From positions 23,934,101 through 23,998,100 of the forward strand of contig NW_026947491.1 in NCBI RefSeq assembly GCF_034190915.1: 64,000 nt of DNA, read 5' to 3'. Shown piece by piece: positions 55,313 to 64,000 of the stretch; within the stretch, counting starts at the first letter, position 1; the number at the start of each line of letters is the position of its first letter. Under the pieces are notes generated by a model. It had not been told where the DNA came from. It did not search any database and saw only the letters and a list, made by a program, of their open reading frames with translations. Position numbers and translations under genes: made by a program. Source of the DNA: Cavia porcellus. Its lineage: Eukaryota; Chordata; Mammalia; Rodentia; Caviidae.

Positions 55313-55465
55313 GTTTTGTTTTGTTTTGTTGAGACAGGCTCTCGTTATGTAGCTCAAGCTGGCCTTAAACTCACTATGTAGCCTCAATTAGCCTCAAATT
55401 CATGGCAATCCTCCTGCCTCAGCCTCTGAGTGCTTGGAGTACAGGTGTGCACTGCCATATCTCAC
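55313..55465 (-). mobile_element. B1-type SINE, antisense
   Basis: TGTTTTGTTGAGACAGGCTC, CAAGCTGGCCTTAAACTCAC and CCTCCTGCCTCAGCCTCTGA mark it. Confidence 0.88.
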
Positions 55466-55570
55466 TCTCTTGTTTTTGAATTGTCTTTGAATATTTGGTC
55501 TCTGAAAACATCATTATCTTCTAATTCTTAAGTTCTACCCTCACATAGGTTGTCTTGCTACCCATATTTT

Positions 55571-55690
55571 CTTTTCTTTTTTCTTTTTTTTTTTTTTGTC
55601 TTTTTCCTTTTTATCGGTACCAGGGATTGAACTCACGATTGCCTGCTTGCAAGGCAGGTGCTTATGCCTCTAAGCTAAATCCCCAGCCCC
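55571..55690 (-). mobile_element. ID-like tRNA SINE, antisense (first of a nested pair)
   Basis: A pyrimidine-rich T-tail, CGGTACCAGGGATTGAACTC and CTAAATCCCCAGCCCC make up the body. It is flanked by ACCCATATTT on both sides. Confidence 0.92.
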
Positions 55691-55701
55691 AACCCATATT
55701 T

Positions 55702-55787
55702 CCTTTTCTTTTCTTTTTTTGGCTTTTTTCGTTTTTTACCGGTACCAGGGATCGAACTCACGACTGCCTGCTTTTGAGGCAGGCACT
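55702..55787 (-). mobile_element. ID-like tRNA SINE, antisense, truncated (second of a nested pair)
   Basis: CGGTACCAGGGATCGAACTC and GAGGCAGGCACT are present but the A-box end is missing. ACCCATATTT borders it on both sides, so three copies of the target lie at 55560, 55692 and 55789. Confidence 0.88.
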
Positions 55788-56330
55788 AACCCATATTTTC
55801 AATATGATTTTTAGTCCACTAAATTTCTGACTGAAACCTTAGCATGGACTCTAGTTCTTTGGCAAACTGGTCATTCATGTTTTTAAGCTCATCTAGCTCT
55901 TTATTAGTGACTTCAGAAAGCTTCTGCATCCTTTTGTGATTATTATTATTATTCACATTGTCTGTTTACTTAAATGCTCTCTGTGTACCCCTTTGATCTG
56001 TTTTCTAACATTGTCTGTTATCCTGTTAAGTAATTTAGGTATATGGCTTATGCTATTCTGTGCTTTGGTGGCCATGAATTGACTTCAGGGGAATTGGAAG
56101 TTTTAGGAGGCATTTTGTTGCCTTGGTTTCTCTTTTTTGTTTGTTTCTTTTGTTTTGTGTTGAGGTTTGTGGATTACAATATAAAGACTTTGTTGCTAGT
56201 ATAATGATTCTTTTAGTTGTTTTTCAGTGTTTAGATTGGGGTGGCCACAATCCTTTGTCACAGACTCAAAATCTGACTACCTTGGTTAATTTGAGAGAGG
56301 AGAATACATTGAAATTAGCTAAACCGTCCA

Positions 56331-56700
56331 TTCTCTAGAAATATATGCACTAGTGTTGTCAACATCACAAAAGCAATCTGAACATTGTCTTACAGTGGAG
56401 CAGTGATTGCCATACAACCCTGTTATTGTCAAGCAAATCAGTTATAGTATTACATGATACTGGGAAACCTGGCTATCTGCATGTAGAAGGTTGAAACTAG
56501 GCTCATATATAATGGATCATTGACCTAGATAGTAAAATAGAAACAACCTTTTTAAAATTGAAATAGAAAAAATTCTTGACTTCATAAGCATAGGCAAGGG
56601 CATCCTGAATAGAATCCTAATTGCACAAGATGTACCATCAAAAATCAACAAATGGACTTCTGTGAAGATATCAGTGGTGAGCATCAGCAAAAGAGCCTCT
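56331..56700 (+). mobile_element. LINE-1 ORF2 C-terminal fragment, sense, old
   Basis: TGGGAAACCTGGCTATCTGC and GTAGAAGGTTGAAACTAGGC are typical of the L1 ORF2 tail region. It is short and decayed. Confidence 0.7.
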
Positions 56701-57482
56701 CCAAGATTTGGTTTCCAGATGTTAGAACACAGCAATGAGAGGAAGAGAAAAAGAAGGAAAGTGGGTCCCTAAGACCCAAGAAGGATCCAAAGTGAGAACC
56801 CAAGCCCATGGGAGACAGAAGAAGAAGAGAAGAGGAGGCAAGCAGTGCTTTCTCCATGAGCCTGAACTCACTGTTTGAAAGGGGTGGCTCAAACCTGCAG
56901 AGGCATGGTGACTGCTGGTGACCTCAGAGGTCTCCAAGGAGAAATGCACCAGTGGAATGGATTGGTGGATGCAGTGAACTGCAGTGAATGGTGAATTTTT
57001 TGGGTTCAGATGATCCCTAGGAGCGAATGATTGACTGGTTGCCATCTTGGAATGGGGCCAATTCACACAGAACTCAGAACAGCTGTGGGCTGGCTCCATC
57101 TAGTGGCTCCCAGTGTCAGGGCGAGGCTGCCAAACTCAAGTAGTCAGAAAATCAGGGAGCCGAGTTCAAGTCAGCAGGGAGATAAGTTCAAGCAGGCAGG
57201 AGGCATATGGGTATTACAGGTTGAACAAATTGGGTTACAGCTTCACAACCAAAACTCAACCTGATCTTTAGGGGAAGTTTGGGGAACTTCAGGCTTTCTG
57301 GGATTATCTGCTACCCTACCATAAGGCTACTTCTGGCTTACTGGTATTAATCAATTTGGATCTGGACTCTGTCTGTCCACATTGTCTATGAGTAGTAACA
57401 GAGACATACCTTGAAGTGTTCATTTTTTCTTATTTTTAAAATTTCTTTTCTTTGTTTTTATATGAATGCGAACATGGTTCTT
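56701..57482 (+). mobile_element. Probable L1 5' UTR, sense, interrupted at 57483
   Basis: This moderately GC-rich stretch (with GGTTGCCATCTTGGAATGG near 57039) leads into a pyrimidine-rich tract that resumes at 60166 after the inserted half-L1. No coding homology is recognised. Confidence 0.5.
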
Positions 57483-60165
57483 TTAAAAAATTTTTTTAAT
57501 TTAAAGAGAATAAAACAAAAGAGAACAGAAGCAAATCAGAACAGAGCAATACAAGCAACACAGCCTTTCACAACAAGACAACTGGTCATCAGCAGTGGCT
57601 ACCGTATTGTAGCATACCTTCACACACAACAGTAGCATACCTTCACACACAATAATATCAAACAACAAAATAGCATAGAACCACTCAAAAGAATGAAAGC
57701 ATTTAAAATCAAATAACAGGAAATGAACAATGGCTCCTATAATATCTCATTTTCCTCAAAAAAGTTGGTTATACCATCTCACAGAATAAAATAAAACACA
57801 ACAGGATAGAACCAATCAAAACAGAAGAACAAAAGCATGGTAGGACTTCAAAACAAGATGACAGGAAATCAGCAATGGCTGTCATAATGTCTTGTTTTCT
57901 TTAAAATAGCTGTTCATACAACATAATAAAATTGAACAAAACAGAGTAAAATCCATTAAACCAATGAATGAAAGCAATATAAGACTTTAAAACAATATGA
58001 TAGGAAACGATTACCATAATATCCCACTATATTCAAAATATCTGCCTCTACCATATGACAGCATAAAATCTAACAAAATAAGATAGAACAAAGCCAATCC
58101 TTAACAAAATTATGTAAACAATGCAAGAGTTCAAGTTAAGACAATAAGAAATTGACAGTAGTTTCCACCTTTCCCTCCCAGGTGTTTCCTCCCCTTTGCT
58201 CTTACATCAACTATTTTGCTTTTGGATCCCATTAACTCCTCTGTTTATTATGCTGGGATTCATACGTGTGAGTTCAAAATGTTTCAGCCATGAACATGAT
58301 CCCAGTTGCGTCTATTTACCTACAGGAAACTTGAGATTATTCTGTTTTCTAGCTGGGTAGCTTTCCATTGCATGAAAATGCCATATCTTTCTTATCCATT
58401 CTGCAGTTGATGGGCAAGTTACTCTTGCTTTTTTTTTTTTTTTTGGTTACCTGTCACATGGAAAAATTGTTTTCTCTCCTTTGATTTTCAGTCTATGAAT
58501 TTTCTTTCTTCTTTAACACTCTCTGTAGGATTGGTTTTTAGTCATGAATTCCTTCAGTTGTTCTTTATCATGGAAGTATCTTATTTTTCCATCAATTTTG
58601 AAAGATAATTTTTCTGGGTAGATTAATCTGGGTTGGAAGTTAAAACAATTTTCAGGGTTGGAACAACTCACTCCAAATTCTTCTTGACTTGATGGTTTGT
58701 GTGGACAAGTCTTCTGTGATTCTGATTGGTTTTCCTTTATAGGTGATCTGTCTCTTTTCTCTAACAGCTTTTAATATTCTGTTTTTGTGCTGAATTTCTG
58801 GGATCTTGATTATTAAATGTCTTGGCGTAGATTTACTTTGGTTATGGCTAGTTGGAGTCCTATATCCCTCACTCATCTGCATGTTAGATCTGTTTCCCAT
58901 GTTTGAGAAGTTTTCTTCTAAACTTCTGTGAATATCCTTTTAATTCATTTGTGTCGACCCCTGCTTCTTCACCTACACCTATCACTCTTAAGTTATGCTT
59001 CTTTGCATCATCTTGTAGCTGTTGGGTTATTTCCTTATTCTGTGTTATTCTTAAGAGATCTTTCCTCTTATGATCACTAGTTGCAACTCTGTCTTCAATG
59101 TTTAAAAGTCTATCTTCAGTTTCCTTCATGCAATTTTGCCAGCTTTTGATTGAGTTTTTAATTTCCTGCATCTCTCTTTGAATCTGTTTTATGCACTGTA
59201 GTTCCTTTCTACATTTATTCAAGGTTTCCATCATTTTCCTATGCTACTCTTTATTGTCTGTCTTCTTTGGACTTGTTGAACAATTCTTTCAGTATGTTTG
59301 TGATTTCTTTTACCTGAGACATTATTTTTAATTTGACTGCTTTTACAATCTCATGAAGTTGTTTCCTTACTTCAGTTGCTGTCCTCTCAGAGATTTCAGG
59401 TGTGTGACTTACATTTTCTTCCATGACTGTATCTCCCAGACTTGTGTGTGGGCTAGAGGTCTGAGTTTGCCTTTTGCTTCTTCATCTTGACATTCTCCTG
59501 GGTCCCTCCCAATAAGCTAGTTGTGGAGTCCCAGCCACTTTCCACATTGGCTGTCCCTAAGCAATGTATGGGGATGGGACAAGCACTTAGGTTCCTCTAA
59601 TTCCAGATTTACAGGGAGGAAGTAGGGTGGGGAGGGGATTTCTCCAGAGCTATGAAACTACACTGGGGCTTTGCTGATGATCAGGGGTGCATGTAGGTGG
59701 GACTGCCTCTCTCAGCCAATGTGTCTGTACTGGGACTCCCATAATATTGGCAGACAGGGGTGTGTTTGTCTGATTCTGATAGTGGATGATGGTTGTCTGA
59801 GGGAATCAAAGGTCTCCACTGGCAGCCTACAGATGCCCAGGGCTTACCTGGCTGAGTGTCCCTGCTTCTGCCTGCTGACTGCAAGAAGGAGCCTTCTGGT
59901 GCAGCTCCCTGAAGGTGACGGTGGATCTGCTGGTTCTCTCTGCCCACACTGCCCATCTGTTGGACGTGGCCTTTTGGTGGCAGTGCACAGTGGGCAGAGG
60001 TGGATCTGTTTGTCTTCTTCAGCCTGTGCTGGGCATGTGGAGGAAATGGCCTTTAGGCGGGCCTTCTCCTGGTTATCTCTGCCCAAGAGGGGCGCACAGA
60101 GGAAGGGGCCTTCCAGCAGTGGCTCCCTGTAGGCAGAGGCAGGCCTTCTCCTGGTTCTTTCTCAT
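57483..60165 (-). mobile_element. ORF1-only (half-L1-like) retrotransposon, antisense, second copy
   Basis: A perfect 13-bp duplication GAACATGGTTCTT (57470-57482 and 60166-60178) bounds 2.7 kb. On the minus strand the order is a 5' UTR (60165 to about 59260), ORF1 (59234-58520), an A-run (T-run at 58430-58445 on the plus strand), a short piece of the L1 ORF2 end and 3' UTR (58430-58180), the about 150-bp tandem array (58180-57500), and an A-rich tail. ORF2 is otherwise absent. It is smaller than the copy at 50085 and has a different 5' UTR, so it belongs to another subfamily. Confidence 0.82.
58520..59234 (-). pseudogene. ORF1 of the second half-L1 element, broken
   Basis: The frame 59234-58884 holds the coiled coil (CIKQIQREMQEIKNSIKSWQ) and the RNA-recognition region (KKHNLRVIGVGEEAG). 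The frame 58900-58652 holds the C-terminal domain (STPRHLIIKIPEIQHKNRIL and ITYKGKPIRITEDL). The two frames overlap at 58884-58900, so one indel separates them. ORF1p binds L1 RNA. Confidence 0.8.
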
Positions 60166-60178
60166 GAACATGGTTCTT

Positions 60179-62594
60179 AGTCTTTTCATTGTTGATGTTC
60201 TTTTATGTTCATTTTTATTTTTTCCTCCTCTACTTCCCTCCTGTCTTCTTCATCAGTTTTCAAAAGTTTTTTGTAAATTTCCTTTATCTTCCAGCCTTGC
60301 TTCTAATTAATCCCCTCTTCTCTCTTCTTTCTTTTTCTTTTTCCTCTTGTCCTCCTCCTCCTTCTTGTTCTTTTTCTTTTTCCTCTTCTTTTCCTCCTCC
60401 TCCTCCTTGTCTTTCTCCTCCTCTTCTGTCTTTATTTTTCTTCCCTGAGATTAAAATCACCATATTGAGGGCAGATTTACTGCATAATTTTTTGGTTCCT
60501 TTTAAATTTTGTTAAATAACAACAAATCTAGTTCTTATGGTTAAAGGTTAATAGTTAACATAGTTTGTCATTTTCTAGGCTGTGTTTGATGCTATTGTTA
60601 TTAATGATTGTATTACTTTAGTCAAGGTGACACAATTGTTCTAATAAATTGTTTATACTTGTGTACCAGGATGAAGATTGCCTAAAAATCATTGACAATG
60701 ATTCTTTGGCCAGTACCAAAGAATCATGAGCTGGACCAAGTAAGCATCAACTTGTCATCTCCAGTAATTAGAAGAGTTAGAATCTTGCAACAGACTCAAA
60801 ACACAAAAGCCATTTACACCTAGAAGACATCTTTAAGAAGCAGTCATTTTCTAAGGGTTATAAGCACCAGCAATAAAGCTACTCACCATAAGAAATTTAT
60901 AAGAATCAGCCTAGGAATACAAAATACACTTAAACAATATATGGGGAGGGGTCACACACACTAGCCCAGCCCAGGTGGGACTCCAGTGATTCAGCAAGGC
61001 CCAAGTGGAGGTACACTTGCTGGCCCAGCTCAGGCAGGCTCCCAGAGATCCAGCAAGGCCCTGGTAGGGCACACATATGGGCAGGTAGGATTGGTGGTGT
61101 GGAAATGTCCAAAAAAAAAGTGAGAATATAAGCCAGCAGCTGGTAACTGACCAATGTTGTTCTTTGGCACAGACACGTGTGGAACAGAAGCAGGTGGGCA
61201 GGCCACCACTTTTTACCAAAGGGCTTAGGGAGAACTCTAACATAAAACCATTCCCAGCTACCATATCCAGAGACCAAGATCAGCCCTATACCCAGCACAA
61301 ATCCCAATGGAAACTTGACTCGAGTACACAGCACAGTTCTGGGATCTGACTTGAACCAACTACAGAACTATAGGCACCAAAGATATTTTATTACTGTTAT
61401 TTTTCTCTGTTTGATTTGTTTTCCTCTTTGTGTCTAGTTGAGTCTTTGGTTTTGTTTTGTCTTGTTTAGTGTTTTCGAGGTTAGATTTGATTTTTTATCT
61501 TATCTCTATCTTTTAGTTTTTCTTTCATAACTTAGATTTCTTATGTTTTTTTCTACTCATCTTACGTCTCTCTTTCCTGAAGTATTTTATTTGATTTTAT
61601 AATAGATTCATGTGAGTAAATATTGTCTCTTCTCTTTCAACTTCAATTCAATACTCCTTTGCTTCCTCTTGCATTTTTCCTCCTGTGCCTTCCAGTTTTC
61701 CAAAACTTGGATGACCATGCTCTGCTCTTGAACTTACTACATTTGACCTCATTTATCTCTACCTTGTCCCTTGTACCTCTTAACCCCCACCTCTGCAACA
61801 GGTTAAAATTATACCATTAAGAGGGAAATCATTGCGTGCAAATTTCTGGTATATGCTGAATTTTGTTATATAACTATAGAATTTACTTCTGTGGTTAAAG
61901 GTATCATGTTAACACAGATTGTCAGCAGTCAGGCTGTGCTTGAGAATATTGTTATTGTGATCTGTACTACTTTAAACAGAATGTCATAAGCAGTTTTTCT
62001 TCTCTGTATGACAACACTGTGATTTTATGGCATCATAACTATCACAGCAGGTCAGTACCAAAGGACTGAGTACTGGGCCAAATAGCAACTTCTTCCCCTT
62101 AATACACTGGGAAGATAGGTTCTATAGACAAACACAAAGAACAAGATCCACTTACATCTAAAAGGCATCCCTGGGAAACAGACATTTCCTGGAGAAATCT
62201 GGCTAAAGCTATCTACCTTAAGAAATCTACAAGCACCAACACAGAAAACAAACTAAAATAAAAAAATAGAAAATGATCAGATACAGGAAACAAAACACAA
62301 CGCCATACTGCAGCCAACCCAGGACAAGTCCAGAGCACAATGAGCTAGAGAAAATTGGAAGTCAACCACTTGAACTTTTGGAAATGATAGCAACGAAGTG
62401 AAGAAAAAAAAAAAAAACAAATAGAAGAGGCTATAGAAAAAAATCTTTAAGAAATGATTATTAAACTGCAAGGCATTAAGTCAAACACAGATAAAAAAGC
62501 TAGAGAAGATACAACCACAACTACAAACACACTAAACCACCTTATCTTTGATAAAGGGGCCAAACATGATCATTGGAAGACCAACTTGTGTTCT
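60179..62594 (+). mobile_element. L1 5' UTR, sense, with a 1.35 kb direct repeat, then a collapsed body
   Basis: The host 5' UTR resumes after the half-L1. A pyrimidine tract (60180-60450) followed by GGTTAAAGGT (60540) recurs as a similar tract (61500-61720) and GGTTAAAGGT (61899). The offset is about 1340-1360 over at least 600 bp. The ORF1 start region (about 62370-62460) then jumps to an ORF2 C-terminal piece (LNHLIFDKGAKHDHW at about 62533-62580), so most of ORF1 and ORF2 is deleted. Confidence 0.65.
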
Positions 62595-62998
62595 GAGGAG
62601 TGTAGACTAGATAGAATTGCTCTTCAGGAACTGGAAATAAGGGGAGTCTTAAGAGGCTGTAGGGCTGCCATTTTTGCTTCCCTATCAGCCTTTTGTCATC
62701 CCAAGGAGACTTTAGGCATGCCCCTTTGGTGCCCTTTACACTGCATGACTACAACCTTCTTGAGAAGGTGGACTGCCTCTAGGAGTTGTAGAATTTTCTG
62801 TTCGTGCTTTATAGATGGATGGTTGCTAGTAAGCATCCTTCTTTACAGATTGCTGAAGGGACATGCAGTGTGAGAAAGGTATATTTGGAGTCTGTATAGA
62901 TATTTATCTTCTTGGATATTTCCTAATATCAGTGTCCAAGTGAGAACTATTAACTCTACACTTTTGAGCAGAAGTCCCTAGGGGAGTTGTTTTGCTTC
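62595..62998 (-). pseudogene. Class I ERV pol fragment (RNase H end), antisense
   Basis: Minus-strand reading gives an RNase H-like INIYTDSKYTFLTLHV with the catalytic Asp of TDS. A downstream stretch resembles the RNase H/integrase linker that reads like 'VMHCKGHQKG' in related viruses, but it is interrupted by several stops. No LTR or gag/env was found around it, so it is an isolated relic of a gammaretrovirus-like ERV. It is unrelated to the type-D-like ERV at 34737. Confidence 0.72.
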
Positions 62999-63700
62999 AG
63001 TGATCATTTGGAACTGTCATATTATTTTCCTGCTTTGGATTCCCTTTCTTTTCCCTCTGTATAACTTCTTGCCTTGTGAGTGGGTTCATTCTATTGTTGA
63101 ATTCACAGAATTGTGGTCTTAATTGTAGTTTCCTAGACTACCCTTCAAAAATTTTTGAATGCTGGCTTGGTGGTCATAAATGTCTTCAGTTGTTCTTTAT
63201 CACATGAGTATCTTATTCCTCCATCCATTTTGAAGGATTTTTTTTCTAGGTATATCAATCTAGGGTGGAGGTTGCTGTCTTTTATGGCTTGAAATACTTC
63301 ACTCCAAACTCTCCTTTACTAAGGAGTTTGAATTGAGAAATTTGTTGTGATTCTAATGGGGTTTCCTTTATAGGTAATTTGTTTCTTTCCTCTAACAGCT
63401 TTTGATATTCTGTTATTGTGTTGAACTTCTGGAATCTTGACTCTTACATGCCTTTGTGTAGTTTTTTCTTTCCTTCCTGATCATGGCTAATTGGAGTTCT
63501 GTATACCATGTCCTTAATTATCTGTATGTCAAATTCTTTTTTCCATGCTTAGGAAGTTTTCTGCCTCTACTTCATGAACAGTCTCTTTGTAGTATCTTCT
63601 AATTGTTCATTGATTCAGGTCAGTTTTATGTTGTTATTCTTTGTAACATCTAGCAGTTGTATTGATATTTCATAGCCCCTTGATATCTTTAGTAAGTCTT
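62999..63700 (-). mobile_element. LINE-1 ORF1 and inter-ORF region, antisense
   Basis: TCTTCAGTTGTTCTTTATCA, TTTCCTTTATAGGTAATTTG and CTCTAACAGCTTTTGATATT match the reversed ORF1 C-terminal domain seen at 58560-58800. It is decayed. Confidence 0.78.
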
Positions 63701-64000
63701 TCATTCAATGACTATCCTCAAACCTATTTCCTAGACCTTGGGCCTTCAAAGTGTCATGTCAGATCAGGAGTAAAGAATCTCTGACTCAGGGTTCTTCAAC
63801 CCTGGCAATGGTTGCCAGGTGTTTGAGGAAATAAAAGAGAAGGAAATAAAAATGGAATGAGCTGCCTCTGTTTCTGTAAGTAATCCATTGATTCATCCAT
63901 GATGTCTAAGATTACTAGAGTTACTCACAAGAAATGGTTATGTCCATGGACAGAGGCATTATAGGTCCCCTTGATTCTCCTCAACTTTCATCAGAGTTGG
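63701..64000. other. Unassigned sequence at window end
   Basis: A short inverted repeat (CCTGGCAATGGTTGCCAGG) lies at about 63803-63821. No gene or repeat family is recognised with confidence. Confidence 0.4.

Larger units (their letters stand above)
55466..56330 (-). mobile_element. L1 ORF1 N-terminal region and 5' UTR, antisense
   Basis: On the minus strand 55800-56090 reads as coiled-coil-like, Lys/Glu-rich ORF1 sequence with stops. Two nested ID SINEs interrupt it at 55571-55787. Confidence 0.6.

Noticed and set aside
59671..60310. Plus-strand open frames of 131 and 153 codons
   Set aside because: They lie in the reversed 5' UTR of the second half-L1, overlapped by open frames on the other strand.

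Overview
This is eukaryotic, almost certainly rodent, genomic DNA. It has GT-AG introns, dense B1-type (7SL-derived) and ID-like (tRNA-derived) SINEs, tRNA/B1 composite SINEs resembling B4, L1 elements in both orientations, a MaLR-type LTR element and a betaretrovirus-like ERV. The youngest SINE (core GGGGATTTAGCTCAGCGGC, ending GGTACC plus an A-rich tail) does not look like the mouse or rat ID family, so a non-murid rodent (beaver- or squirrel-related) is my guess, not a demonstration.

Only one cellular gene is supported: the 3' half of KLHL42 (KLHDC5), a BTB-kelch CUL3 adaptor, on the + strand. Bases 1-4373 are the end of intron 1, 4374-4567 is an internal coding exon, 4568-13741 is a 9.2 kb intron, and 13742-14193 is the last coding exon up to the stop. 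The gene then has a long, SINE-peppered 3' UTR that probably ends just after the AATAAA at 19444. Upstream exons lie outside the window.

From about 19.5 to 31.4 kb the DNA is intergenic: degraded L1 pieces, SINEs and some unique sequence. From 31.4 kb to the end it is almost solid nested retrotransposons. Landmarks are (i) an ORF-less L1 derivative at 31403-32667; (ii) an antisense L1 split by a 4.26 kb ERV at 34737-38998 with a betaretroviral (type-D-like) gag joined to a gamma-type env, with pro and pol missing; (iii) a sense L1 from about 41.8 to 54.4 kb with about 183-bp promoter monomers and a 3' UTR built of about 150-bp tandem units, itself split by a complete MaLR provirus (47831-50036) and then by an antisense ORF1-only L1 derivative (50085-53782); (iv) a second ORF1-only derivative (57483-60165) inside another L1 5' UTR; (v) an antisense class I retroviral RNase H fragment (62595-62998).

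The most distinctive signal is a family of L1-derived non-autonomous elements. Some copies are ORF1-only (half-L1-like), some have no ORF, and some are 3'-end-only. They share the tandemly repeated 3' end of the resident L1, and several are bounded by clear target-site duplications. No cellular gene, tRNA or rRNA gene, CRISPR array or prokaryotic feature was found outside KLHL42. All element boundaries, divergences and family names were judged by eye.
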